Shown here one piece after another: positions 1 through 7,059 of a stretch of 64,000 nt of DNA; the first letter of the stretch is position 1, and each line of letters begins with the position of its first letter. Origin of the DNA: Nanobdellota archaeon (GTDB lineage Archaea; Nanobdellota; Nanobdellia; Woesearchaeales; UBA9642); assembly GCA_021813435.1 (NCBI GenBank), contig JAKAKR010000008.1:62001-126000 (forward strand), given 5' to 3'. Position numbers and translations under genes: made by a program. The notes below the pieces were generated by a model. The model was not told where the DNA came from. It saw only the letters and a list, made by a program, of their open reading frames with translations, and did not search any database.

Positions 1-507
1 CTGCGGGGACTGCGCAAAACTGTAACAATACACATCCACCTTTTGCTTGCGCGCAATTGTGGCATCCTGTTTCATGCGACCAAAAAGACGCTGCTGCTCC
101 ACACGCGATGCATAACGCAGCGCGCCAATATCCATGCATAATGCAATGCGGTGTGTACGACATAACCGTGCATGGACCTGGTTCAATGCAGTGTTGCGAT
201 AATGGAAGGAATCATGGCCCTTGCTGGATTCAAGACCGACAATGTAATCGATGTCGGATTCGAAAAATTCACGGGTCGCAGGTGCAAAAAGATAATCGAA
301 TTTTTTTCGCATGATAGGGATCTCATTAACAGTTTTCAAGAAATACGCTGTCTTGACGCGCAGTTTGGAGTGGATAGATTTGTAGACATACTGCTTGTCT
401 GCAGAAAGGAGGATAAGCTCATTGAATCCGAGACGTATGGCAGTCTGCACAAAGAGGGATTCCTGCGTTCCTGCGGCGTTAACGACGATGACATCACGAT
501 AGTGCAT
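1..507 (-). CDS. rnp3: Ribonuclease P protein component 3 (Rpp30), C-terminus cut by window edge
   Basis: This reading frame is missing from the ORF track because it has no stop inside the window. I translated the reverse strand by hand: 169 codons stay open from an ATG at 507 to base 1. The product resembles archaeal RNase P p30 (PHP/TIM-barrel fold), a protein partner of the tRNA 5'-processing ribozyme. Family-like stretches are FDYLFAPA, the block HYRNTALNQVHARL (compare SGLNHVLAKL in relatives) and the late VDVYCYSFAQSP, where relatives have a VPVVxSSDAHSP-like segment. A TATA-like AATTTAAA lies about 24 bp upstream, suggesting a leaderless mRNA starting at this ATG. It is divergent from the pseudouridine synthase gene. 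The family call rests on motif memory only. Confidence 0.8.
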   Translation of the reverse strand, partial: MHYRDVIVVNAAGTQESLFVQTAIRLGFNELILLSADKQYVYKSIHSKLRVKTAYFLKTVNEIPIMRKKFDYLFAPATREFFESDIDYIVGLESSKGHDSFHYRNTALNQVHARLCRTHRIALCMDIGALRYASRVEQQRLFGRMKQDATIARKQKVDVYCYSFAQSPQ

Positions 508-526
508 GAGGTGATGATGCGAGAAT

Positions 527-548
527 AATTTAAAAAGGTTTATAAAAA
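527..548. promoter_or_regulatory. Divergent TATA boxes for rnp3 and the pseudouridine synthase gene
   Basis: AATTTAAA (527-534) is about 24 bp from the rnp3 ATG on the minus strand. TTTATAAAAA (539-548) is about 25 bp before the ATG at 568. Both spacings place transcription starts at or next to the start codons, as in leaderless archaeal genes. Confidence 0.55.
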
Positions 549-567
549 CCTGCGCATTTGTTCCGGC

Positions 568-1248
568 ATGGAAGAGCGCGTTCAGAAGATCATTGCAAAT
601 GCAGGACATTGCAGTAGAAGGGCAGCAGAAGAGTTTATTGCCCAAGGAAAGGTCCGTGTCAATGGCAGGGTCATAAAACTGGGTGATAAGGCAGACATTG
701 CCAAAGACGAGATACTTGTGGGCACGACACGTATTGAAGGAGCGCGACGGGTATACTTGATGCTCAATAAGCCGCGCGGGTATGAAGTGAGCATGAGCCC
801 GCTCATCCGTAAGAGCGTCATGAATCTTGTGCCGCAGGACGAGCGCATCGTCCCAGTCGGGCGGCTCGACAAGAATACTACAGGATTATTATTTTTCACA
901 AACGACGGTGATTTTGCGAATAGGATTACGCATCCGCGCTATGAGAAAGAGAAGACCTACGCGGTTGTCCTCGACCGCAAGATAAGCAAGGAAGACATCA
1001 AGAAGATCGAGGAGGGCGTACATCTCAAGGACGGGTTTCTCAAGGGAAAAATCAAGGTCTATTCGCCCACAAATCTCGAGATCACGATCCACGAGGGAAA
1101 GAAATGGATTGTCAAGCGCCTGTTCTTCAAGCAGGGATATTATGTCAAGGAACTCTCGCGAACAAGAATCGGTCCTGTAAAGCTTGATGTCAAGATCGGC
1201 AAATGGAGATACCTGCATCAACGCGAGATCGACCAGTTGATGCGATAA
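568..1248 (+). CDS. S4-domain pseudouridine synthase, RsuA/RluB type
   Basis: Predicted to isomerise a uridine to pseudouridine in rRNA. Residues 1-60 form an S4 RNA-binding domain (VQKIIANAGHCSRRAAEEFI, then VRVNGRVIKLGDKAD). The catalytic domain follows, with LNKPRGY and the family motif GRLDKNTTGLLFFTNDG, whose Asp is the expected nucleophile, and THPRYEKEKTYAV. The C-terminal part has IHEGKKWIVKRLF where bacterial enzymes have EGKNRQVRRMF. Length (226 aa) is normal for RsuA/RluB. This class is mainly bacterial, since archaea usually use box H/ACA guides with Cbf5, so ancient transfer is likely. The target site cannot be told from sequence. Confidence 0.88.
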   Translation: MEERVQKIIANAGHCSRRAAEEFIAQGKVRVNGRVIKLGDKADIAKDEILVGTTRIEGARRVYLMLNKPRGYEVSMSPLIRKSVMNLVPQDERIVPVGRLDKNTTGLLFFTNDGDFANRITHPRYEKEKTYAVVLDRKISKEDIKKIEEGVHLKDGFLKGKIKVYSPTNLEITIHEGKKWIVKRLFFKQGYYVKELSRTRIGPVKLDVKIGKWRYLHQREIDQLMR

Positions 1249-1267
1249 AAAATAAAGTAAAGGTATC

Positions 1268-1696
1268 TTATAACCCTTCTGCTTCTTTAATATGCCCAAG
1301 AGCTTCGCTGAGCGCGATCTTCTCAGGATCCCAAGTCAATTTGCTCTTGACACTCTCCAGCATTGCCCAAAGATAATTATCGTGCTTTTTGTCTGCATTA
1401 TAATTCTTTACTGGAATATTCATGCTGGCATTAATCAGGAAGAATTGGAATACATGGGTATCCTGTCCATCCTGGAATGCCTGCGTCGAATTCATGGATT
1501 TTACGATGCGGTGTTTGGAGATACCGACTTGGTCTTTCACCAATCGATTGACTGCATCTTCCTCTTTTTCGCCTTCGCGGATAAGCGTCTTAGGAAATTC
1601 CCATCCCTTCCATCCTTCGACCCGTCGGAGGATTAAGAAGAATAATTCCCCGTTATTATCGTAAGTTATGATCTGTACACCTTTCTTTTCAACCAT
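1268..1696 (-). CDS. Nudix-fold protein with degenerate Nudix box
   Basis: The 142-residue product has the Nudix layout (LRRVEGWKGWEFPKTLIREGE), but the signature GX5EX7REUXEEXGU is badly eroded. The region reads PKTLIREGEKEEDAVNRLVKDQVGI: the first Gly is Thr, RE is RL, and the metal-binding EE is KD. Pyrophosphohydrolase activity is therefore doubtful, and a binding or regulatory role is possible (inference). The ORF track starts at a TTG (1702). I prefer the ATG at 1696 because GGTGATT lies just upstream at normal spacing. A TATA-like TTTAAATA lies near 1741-1748. It is convergent with the pseudouridine synthase gene. Confidence 0.7.
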   Translation of the reverse strand: MVEKKGVQIITYDNNGELFFLILRRVEGWKGWEFPKTLIREGEKEEDAVNRLVKDQVGISKHRIVKSMNSTQAFQDGQDTHVFQFFLINASMNIPVKNYNADKKHDNYLWAMLESVKSKLTWDPEKIALSEALGHIKEAEGL

Positions 1697-1800
1697 AGAC
1701 AATCACCTTTCTTGTTATATCTATACACGTGAAGAAGTCTTTTAAATAGTTTATGATTATGTCCAATCATAATCTCACATCGTTCGGAATTTTTTGAGAA

Positions 1801-2163
1801 TTATCCGAAACAGATATCGCAATTGCTCTTGCGGATGTCACAGTTGCTGCAAAGGATCCGCTGCCTGCGGCAGAATTCAGTGACGCGTGAGAGTTCCTGC
1901 AGCGCGATTTTAGGATCTTCAGTTGCGGCGATATGCTCGATTGCACGCGCAATCTCCTGGCGGGATTTTTCATTAAAGATGATGTTGGTCTGCGCGCGTT
2001 TCTTATTTACATATTGTGAGACTGCTGCAGGAGTAATATTCATGTATGTAGCGATCTTTTTTTGTGACAACCCTTTTTGTTTTAACCCAAAAACAAATTC
2101 CTTACGGATGGCAGGGATGATGCGCCAGACTACGATTTCCTGCGGAAGATCCATCTCATGCAT
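1801..2163 (-). CDS. HTH regulator with C-terminal Cys cluster (COG2522-like)
   Basis: A 120-aa DNA-binding protein. Residues about 28-57 form a helix-turn-helix (KGLSQKKIATYMNITPAAVS), and the C-terminus carries a five-cysteine cluster (CSNCDIRKSNCDIC plus an upstream FCRRQ) that probably binds a metal. The arrangement matches archaeal predicted regulators with a Zn cluster that begin PxEIVVWxxxPxIRKE. TTTAAATA at 2185-2192 is 25 bp from the ATG at 2163, so the mRNA is probably leaderless; an internal ATG at 2154 is an alternative. Two ATGGTT(T)AA half-sites at 2181 and 2200 flank the TATA box and could be an operator for self-control (inference). Confidence 0.72.
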   Translation of the reverse strand: MHEMDLPQEIVVWRIIPAIRKEFVFGLKQKGLSQKKIATYMNITPAAVSQYVNKKRAQTNIIFNEKSRQEIARAIEHIAATEDPKIALQELSRVTEFCRRQRILCSNCDIRKSNCDICFG

Positions 2164-2251
2164 AAAAGGATATACGCGGTATGGTTTAAATAGTTAACGA
2201 TGGTTAAGAAAACGCATAACATTTTTGAACTACAACCGCCTAGGACCTATT

Positions 2252-2893
2252 ATGACAAGAAAGATGCTGATTATCGACCTTGATGGCGCGCTTATCAAAT
2301 CACGACCGTTTGATATTGCGCATAAGGAGTGGTTTCGGATCATGGCAGAGCTCCTGCGTGACCAGTCAGTGCACGCATTTGCATTCCAGGAGGATTACAT
2401 GCCGCATGTCCATGAGATCATGAAACGGTATCTGGGGGATATTGATGCCGCCTCGCGAAACATGTTTGCGCGAAACATCTATGCGATGAGCATTATCGAA
2501 GCAATAAAGAAGTGGGATCTTGTCGAGGAATTTGCAGAATATCTGCGCAGCATCAAGAAAAAATACGTGTTGGTTCTCGTCACCACTGCTCCTGCAATCG
2601 CAGTTGACGCGCTCCTTGAGAAAGTGCATTGCAAGGATTTATTTGATATCATTGTCAAATCGTCCCTTGATAAGGAGCCGCATAAAAAAGAGTTGCTTGA
2701 GGAATTCATCAAAAAGCACGGAAAACCGGAATTCTACATCGGCAAGGGCGACAAGAGCATTGGGATATGCAAGGACTTAGGCATCAGGACCATTGCCGTG
2801 CATTGGGTTGCAACAGGCGATCACAAGGGAAATTTCGAAGCAAATTCCACTGCAGAACTCGATAAGATTCTTGAACGGTACAGACTCGAGTGA
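2252..2893 (+). CDS. HAD-superfamily hydrolase
   Basis: A 213-aa haloacid dehalogenase-type protein, probably a phosphatase. Motif I is IDLDGALI (nucleophile Asp and Asp+2), a helical cap follows, motif II is the VLVTTA stretch (Thr), a Lys-rich segment KEPHKK supplies the motif III Lys, and motif IV is GKGDKSIGI. The second motif IV acid is replaced by Gly, so metal binding may rely on fewer acids. The track starts at TTG 2225; I choose ATG 2252 because AGGA precedes it and the nucleophile motif then sits near the N-terminus. The substrate is not evident. Confidence 0.75.
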   Translation: MTRKMLIIDLDGALIKSRPFDIAHKEWFRIMAELLRDQSVHAFAFQEDYMPHVHEIMKRYLGDIDAASRNMFARNIYAMSIIEAIKKWDLVEEFAEYLRSIKKKYVLVLVTTAPAIAVDALLEKVHCKDLFDIIVKSSLDKEPHKKELLEEFIKKHGKPEFYIGKGDKSIGICKDLGIRTIAVHWVATGDHKGNFEANSTAELDKILERYRLE

Positions 2894-2921
2894 TAGATTT
2901 ACTCATTCACACATAGAGTCA

Positions 2922-2987
2922 TTTTCCACCAAAATAGAGTAATGTATAGTGTCACCCTGCAATAGTTTCCACATGTCATTAAGGGGT
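2922..2987 (+). other. Two weak origin-recognition-box-like sequences
   Basis: TTTTCCACCAAAATAGAG (from 2922) and TTTCCACATGTCATTAAGGGG (from 2966) share the TTCCA start and, in the second, the G-rich end of the stronger boxes at 3051, 3092 and 15522. They are weaker and would not be called alone. Confidence 0.3.
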
Positions 2988-3050
2988 TATTTCTAGCACA
3001 CCAGTATACAAATTTGTGATTTTTAGGGGTTAAAACGTACAATTATATCG

Positions 3051-3070
3051 CTCCATAAGAAATAAAGGTT
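3051..3070 (+). other. Origin recognition box-like element (ORB), upstream of tbp
   Basis: CTCCATAAGAAATAAAGGTT matches the box before cdc6 (15522-15543) at 17 of 19 aligned bases. Pattern: TTCCA-gap-GAAA-gap-G-rich, as in archaeal Orc1/Cdc6 sites. It forms an inverted pair with 3092-3112; the shared arms GAAATAAAGGT and ACCTTTATTTC are a perfect 11-bp inverted repeat. Confidence 0.5.
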
Positions 3071-3091
3071 CGTCACCTCGATATCACAACA

Positions 3092-3112
3092 TACCTTTAT
3101 TTCCGATGGAAC
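3092..3112 (-). other. Origin recognition box-like element (ORB), inverted partner
   Basis: Read on the minus strand, GTTCCATCGGAAATAAAGG fits the classical ORB layout TTCCA..GGAAA..AAGG closely. It faces the box at 3051-3070 across about 21 bases. The pair lies in the 299-bp gene-free stretch before tbp. Orc1/Cdc6 is encoded in this window. Confidence 0.5.
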
Positions 3113-3131
3113 TTGAGCACAAACAACATCA

Positions 3132-3178
3132 TTTATAAATAACCTCCTCTTTCCATTTATAAATCACTCTTTTAAATA
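3132..3178 (+). promoter_or_regulatory. Three TATA-like boxes upstream of tbp
   Basis: TTTATAAA at 3132-3139 and 3156-3163 and TTTAAATA at 3171-3178 lie before the tbp start at 3193. The first leaves a leader long enough to hold the GGGGGTT ribosome binding site (3181-3187). Several TBP sites at the tbp promoter would allow self-regulation (inference). The rest of the 2894-3192 gap holds the ORB-like boxes and no gene. Confidence 0.5.
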
Positions 3179-3192
3179 ACGGGGGTTATACC

Positions 3193-3789
3193 ATGGCAAA
3201 AAAACCAACCAAGAAGGCAAAAAAAGCTTCAAAAGAGCAAGAGGTCAAGAGCGGAGAGACTGATTTACAGATTGTAAATATTGTCGTCAGCTCATCACTT
3301 GAACACAGCATCCCGCTTGAAAAGATGGCAGCAACACTCAGCAATACTGAGTATAATCCTGAACAATTCCCAGGACTGGTTATTCGCATCCGCGATCCAA
3401 AGACCAGCGCACTGATTTTCAGTTCAGGAAAGATTGTCTGTACTGGCGCGCGTTCAATACAGAAGGTTGAAGAGTCAATCCAGAAAATCATTGAGAGCCT
3501 GCAAAAAATCGGCATCAAGATCACTATCAAGCCAAAGATCACCATCCAGAACATGGTTGGCGCAGGATCCATCGGATTCCCATTGAACCTGAACATGCTT
3601 GCAATGAAGCTGCCCAACACTGAATACGAGCCAGAACAGTTCCCCGGACTTGTCTATAAACTCATTGAGGCAAAGGCAACATTCCTCTTATTCAGCAATG
3701 GAAAAGTGGTATGTACCGGTACAAAGTCTGAAGAGGATGCACGCGCAGCACTTTCAAAGCTTGTGGTAATCCTTAAGAAACTGCAATAA
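3193..3789 (+). CDS. tbp: TATA-box-binding protein
   Basis: General transcription factor that binds promoter TATA boxes and recruits TFB and RNA polymerase. After a Lys-rich extension of about 25 residues (AKKPTKKAKKASK), the protein has the two TBP repeats: IVNIVVSSSLEHSIPLEKMA to KIVCTGARS, and IQNMVGAGSIGFPLN to KVVCTGTKS. Each carries NTEYxPEQFPGLV and the F(L)LFSxGKxVCTG strand. Length is 198 aa against about 180 in most archaea, the difference being the basic N-terminus. The start is fixed by GGGGGTT eight bases upstream. A T-rich stretch follows the stop and may end transcription before mcm. Confidence 0.97.
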   Translation: MAKKPTKKAKKASKEQEVKSGETDLQIVNIVVSSSLEHSIPLEKMAATLSNTEYNPEQFPGLVIRIRDPKTSALIFSSGKIVCTGARSIQKVEESIQKIIESLQKIGIKITIKPKITIQNMVGAGSIGFPLNLNMLAMKLPNTEYEPEQFPGLVYKLIEAKATFLLFSNGKVVCTGTKSEEDARAALSKLVVILKKLQ

Positions 3790-3836
3790 ATTATTTTTTA
3801 TATTTATTTTCATATATGTTGGGTGCGGGGGTTGTG

Positions 3837-5852
3837 ATGGAGATTACTGAACAGATCGAGAAATTTTACGAATTCTTCGAATTGAGTTACAAGAATCCGC
3901 TCCATGAGGCAATCGCCAAAGGAGAAAAACACCTTACTGTTAACTTTAGCGATCTTGGAAAGTTCAATCTGGAACTTGCGCAGGAACTCATTGAAAATCC
4001 TGAGGATACTATAAAGGCTGGAGAGATTGCAATAGAGCGATTTGATTTTCAGAACGCCAAGGAGTTTAGGCTTCGGTTCCGTAATCTTCCGAAGACTCAG
4101 CAGTATGCGGTCCGCAATATCCGCAGCAATCATCTCAATAAATTCGTGCAGATTATGGGCATTATCAGACAAAAGTCCGATGTAAGGCCGCAGGTCACGA
4201 GTGCAAAATTTGAATGCCCGAGTTGCGGGGCAACTATGAATGTACTGCAGCTTGATACAAAATTTCGCGAGCCGACAAAATGCGGGTGCGGTCGGAAGGG
4301 AAAATTCCGATTACTCAGCAAAGAGATGATTGATGCGCAAAAGATCGTCCTTGAAGAGGCGCCTGAGGACCTTGATGGGGGAGAGCAGCCCAAACGTATT
4401 GATGTATTTCTCAAAGGGGATCTTGTAAGTCCCATGTCTGAAAAACGCACTAATCCTGGGAGCAAGAATATCATTACTGGAGTGTTAAAGGAAGTCCCAA
4501 TCATTGCGCGTGACGGCGGAAAGCTTACCCGTTTTGATCTGATGATCGAAGCCAATTATATTGAACCGCTCGCTGAAGACTTCACTGAACTTAATATCAC
4601 GCCTGAAGAAATCAAGGATATCCAGGAACTCAGCGAGGATCCTAAACTGTTTAGAAAACTTATCAACTCCATTGCGCCTTCCATTTACGGTCACGAAAAA
4701 GTCAAGGAAGCACTCATCCTCCAATTATTCGGCGGTGTACGCAAGGTTAAGGATGATGGTTCAATCAATAGGGGAGATATTCATGTCCTGCTTATCGGAG
4801 ATCCTGGATCTGGAAAATCGCAAATGCTTAAGCGCATCTCTGTTGTTGCGCCAAAGAGCAGGTTTGTTTCAGGAAAAGGCGCAAGCGCTGCAGGTCTTAC
4901 CGCAACAGTTGTCAAAGACGAATTCCTGAGAGGTTATGCCTTAGAAGCAGGAGCACTGGTCTTGACGAATCGCGGCATTTGCTGCATTGATGAGCTTGAC
5001 AAGATGACTAAAGAAGATACGAGCGCAATGCACGAGGCGCTTGAACAGCAGACTATCTCTATCAATAAAGCAAATATTTCTGCAACACTGCGTGCAGAGA
5101 CCACAGTTCTTGCTGCGGCAAACCCGAAATTCGGGCGGTTCGACCCCTATGAAATGATTCCCAAGCAGATTGAATTGCCGTCAACACTCATCAATCGTTT
5201 TGACCTCATCTTCCCGATAAGGGATATCCCTGACAAGGGCAAGGATGCAAAGACTGCTGAATTCATATTGCAACTGCACCAGAAGGCATCAGGCGGATCT
5301 GCAGAGATTGATACTTCGATGCTCAAAAAATATATTGCATATGCAAAGCAGCATATCAATCCGCAACTCACGGATGCAGCGCTCGAAGAAATCAAAGAAT
5401 ACTATGTCAAGATGCGCGCCACCGGTGAAGAGGAAGGAACATTCAAGGCAGTGCCTATCTCTGCACGCCAGCTTGAAGCGCTCATCCGATTGAGCGAAGC
5501 ATCTGCGCGCATGCGACTCAGCTTAAAGGTGACTAAACCTGATGCCAAACGTGCAATTGAACTCGTCCACTTCTGTCTGACACAGATCGGTGTTGATCCC
5601 GAGACTGGAAAAATTGATATTGACAGAATTGCAACAGGTATCAGCGCGTCACAACGCAGCACGATCTCGCTCATCAAGGAGATTATCCACGAACTCGAAA
5701 CGCAGATCGGAAAACAAATCCCTGTCGACGACATAGTGATGAAGGCCAAGGATAAGGGACTGGATGAAGAAAAGACTGAAGAAATCCTTGATCGGTTGCG
5801 AAAAGCAGGCGACATCTTCAGCCCTAAAAGTGGGTTCATCAGCAGGTTATAG
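3837..5852 (+). CDS. mcm: Replicative helicase MCM
   Basis: A 671-aa hexameric 3'-5' DNA helicase. The N-terminal domain has a zinc-binding site (CPSCGATM, then KCGCGRKG; residues about 127-155). The AAA+ core has Walker A GDPGSGKS (about 321), Walker B CIDELDKM (about 382) and the arginine-finger region LINRFDLIFPI (about 452). A winged-helix tail closes the protein. No intein interrupts the motifs. I chose ATG 3837 over the track start at 3816 because GGGGG lies just upstream and the protein then begins MEITEQIEKFYEFF. It sits between tbp and an RPA-like gene, in a replication cluster. Confidence 0.97.
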   Translation: MEITEQIEKFYEFFELSYKNPLHEAIAKGEKHLTVNFSDLGKFNLELAQELIENPEDTIKAGEIAIERFDFQNAKEFRLRFRNLPKTQQYAVRNIRSNHLNKFVQIMGIIRQKSDVRPQVTSAKFECPSCGATMNVLQLDTKFREPTKCGCGRKGKFRLLSKEMIDAQKIVLEEAPEDLDGGEQPKRIDVFLKGDLVSPMSEKRTNPGSKNIITGVLKEVPIIARDGGKLTRFDLMIEANYIEPLAEDFTELNITPEEIKDIQELSEDPKLFRKLINSIAPSIYGHEKVKEALILQLFGGVRKVKDDGSINRGDIHVLLIGDPGSGKSQMLKRISVVAPKSRFVSGKGASAAGLTATVVKDEFLRGYALEAGALVLTNRGICCIDELDKMTKEDTSAMHEALEQQTISINKANISATLRAETTVLAAANPKFGRFDPYEMIPKQIELPSTLINRFDLIFPIRDIPDKGKDAKTAEFILQLHQKASGGSAEIDTSMLKKYIAYAKQHINPQLTDAALEEIKEYYVKMRATGEEEGTFKAVPISARQLEALIRLSEASARMRLSLKVTKPDAKRAIELVHFCLTQIGVDPETGKIDIDRIATGISASQRSTISLIKEIIHELETQIGKQIPVDDIVMKAKDKGLDEEKTEEILDRLRKAGDIFSPKSGFISRL

Positions 5853-5904
5853 TGCTACGCACAACAGGCGTATCTCAAGATAAGAAGTAGTGAGTGGAGA
5901 AATC

Positions 5905-6549
5905 ATGGTTGAAACAAAGACCACGGACATTCGAAGACAAACCGCATATAAATGCAGTATTCGCGATCTGACTAATGGAGTATTTGTCAAGAAGGAAGGG
6001 TGGGAGTCTAATTATGTTATGACGGATTATGGCGATTTCTCCCGTGTTAATGTCATCGGGGTCATTGTCTCAAAGGAAAATTCCAACTTTATCCTTGACG
6101 ATGGTACCGGCACCATGAGTTGCCGGATGTTTGAACAGAATGTAGCGCTTGAGGGATTGGCTGTCGGCGATGTGGTACTTACGATTGCGCGACCGCGCGA
6201 GTATAATGGCCAATTGTATCTTGCAAGCGAGATCGTAAGAAAGATTGATAATCCTGCATGGATCGCGTATCGCAAGAAGGAATTGTTACTGCTCAAAAAA
6301 GTTCGTAATGTACAGGAACTGCGTGGTCCTGCGGCAAAAGAGCCAGTACTGGTCGAAAGTTCAAGCACGACAAGTTCTAAGGAACGTATTCTAAAACTTA
6401 TCAGCGAGATTGATGATGGAAGTGGCGCGAGTATTGATGATGTGGTGCGGCTTTCCAAGATCCGGAATGCTGAAGAGATCATCACTGATCTGCTTTTGAA
6501 AGGGGAGATTTTTGAGATCAAGGCGGGCCGGGTCAAGATGATGAATTAA
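5905..6549 (+). CDS. RPA-like single-strand DNA-binding protein (OB fold plus winged helix)
   Basis: The 214-aa product has an OB-fold nucleic-acid-binding domain (about 40-130: VNVIGVIVSKENSNFILDDGTGTMSCRMF, VGDVVLTIARPREYNGQLYL) and a C-terminal winged helix (SKERILKLISEIDDGSGASIDDVV) after an acidic/Ser linker. This is the layout of the RPA32 subunit and of short archaeal RPAs. The likely role is protecting single-stranded DNA during replication or repair, fitting its place right after mcm. ATG 5905 is preferred to the GTG at 5890 because GGAG lies seven bases before it. Confidence 0.8.
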   Translation: MVETKTTDIRRQTAYKCSIRDLTNGVFVKKEGWESNYVMTDYGDFSRVNVIGVIVSKENSNFILDDGTGTMSCRMFEQNVALEGLAVGDVVLTIARPREYNGQLYLASEIVRKIDNPAWIAYRKKELLLLKKVRNVQELRGPAAKEPVLVESSSTTSSKERILKLISEIDDGSGASIDDVVRLSKIRNAEEIITDLLLKGEIFEIKAGRVKMMN

Positions 6550-6616
6550 ATTTATAAATACCTGTTTCTCAGAGGCAGTAAAGTAATGTTAAGTAAGAAA
6601 AATAAGAGAGGTGTTT

Positions 6617-6931
6617 ATGATGTGCAATTGCGAAGAACAATGCTGCGGTGGACATCATCGTGGTGCAGGGATATTGATTGTGGTTTTGGGCCTTCTCATG
6701 TTGATTAATCTCAACCTCTGGCCTAAGTGGACTGGCGTTGACGGATGGATGAGCTTTGTTGCAGTCATCTTGCTCGTATATGGTGTCGCAAAGATCATTG
6801 ATCCTGTAAAGCACGAAAAAAAGGAAGCGTCAAAAGCAGAGACGCCTGTTGTGGCCGCTCCTCCGGTTGAAGCGCCTACAGTCACTGCAACAGTTCCTCT
6901 CAAGAAGGCTTCTGCAAAAAAGAAGCGATAA
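6617..6931 (+). CDS. Small membrane protein with Cys-rich head
   Basis: About 104 aa, no family recognised. It begins MMCNCEEQCCGGHH, a Cys/His cluster that could bind metal. Two hydrophobic helices follow (AGILIVVLGLLMLINL and WMSFVAVILLVYGVAKI), then a charged, Ala/Pro/Lys-rich tail ending AKKKR, which is probably cytoplasmic. AGAGGTG lies just upstream of ATG 6617; the track start at 6611 is a GTG inside the RBS. A T-rich run after the stop lies in the convergent gap with the next gene. Confidence 0.6.
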   Translation: MMCNCEEQCCGGHHRGAGILIVVLGLLMLINLNLWPKWTGVDGWMSFVAVILLVYGVAKIIDPVKHEKKEASKAETPVVAAPPVEAPTVTATVPLKKASAKKKR

Positions 6932-6939
6932 AAAGCATT

Positions 6940-6985
6940 TCTTTTATTATTTTTTTATTCTCTTTTATATTCTTTTTCGATTCCT
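6940..6985 (+). terminator. T-rich termination region in a convergent gap
   Basis: The 128-bp gap between two convergent genes holds long T-tracts (TTATTATTTTTTTATTC, TTTTATATTCTTTTTC) right after the stop of the upstream gene. Oligo-T on the sense strand is the usual archaeal termination signal. The rest of the gap shows nothing else. Confidence 0.4.
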
Positions 6986-7059
6986 GCGATAACGCATTCA
7001 CCTGCAAATAACTTTCTGAGAAATAGTAGCGCATCAGGATAATATTATCCGCAGTCTAT

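Noticed and set aside
172-528. 118-aa + strand ORF (and 57-314) at the window start
   Set aside because: The opposite strand encodes a convincing RNase P protein throughout; these are antisense shadows.
4130-5839. Several antisense ORFs across mcm
   Set aside because: All are Ser/Arg-rich shadows of the mcm reading frame.
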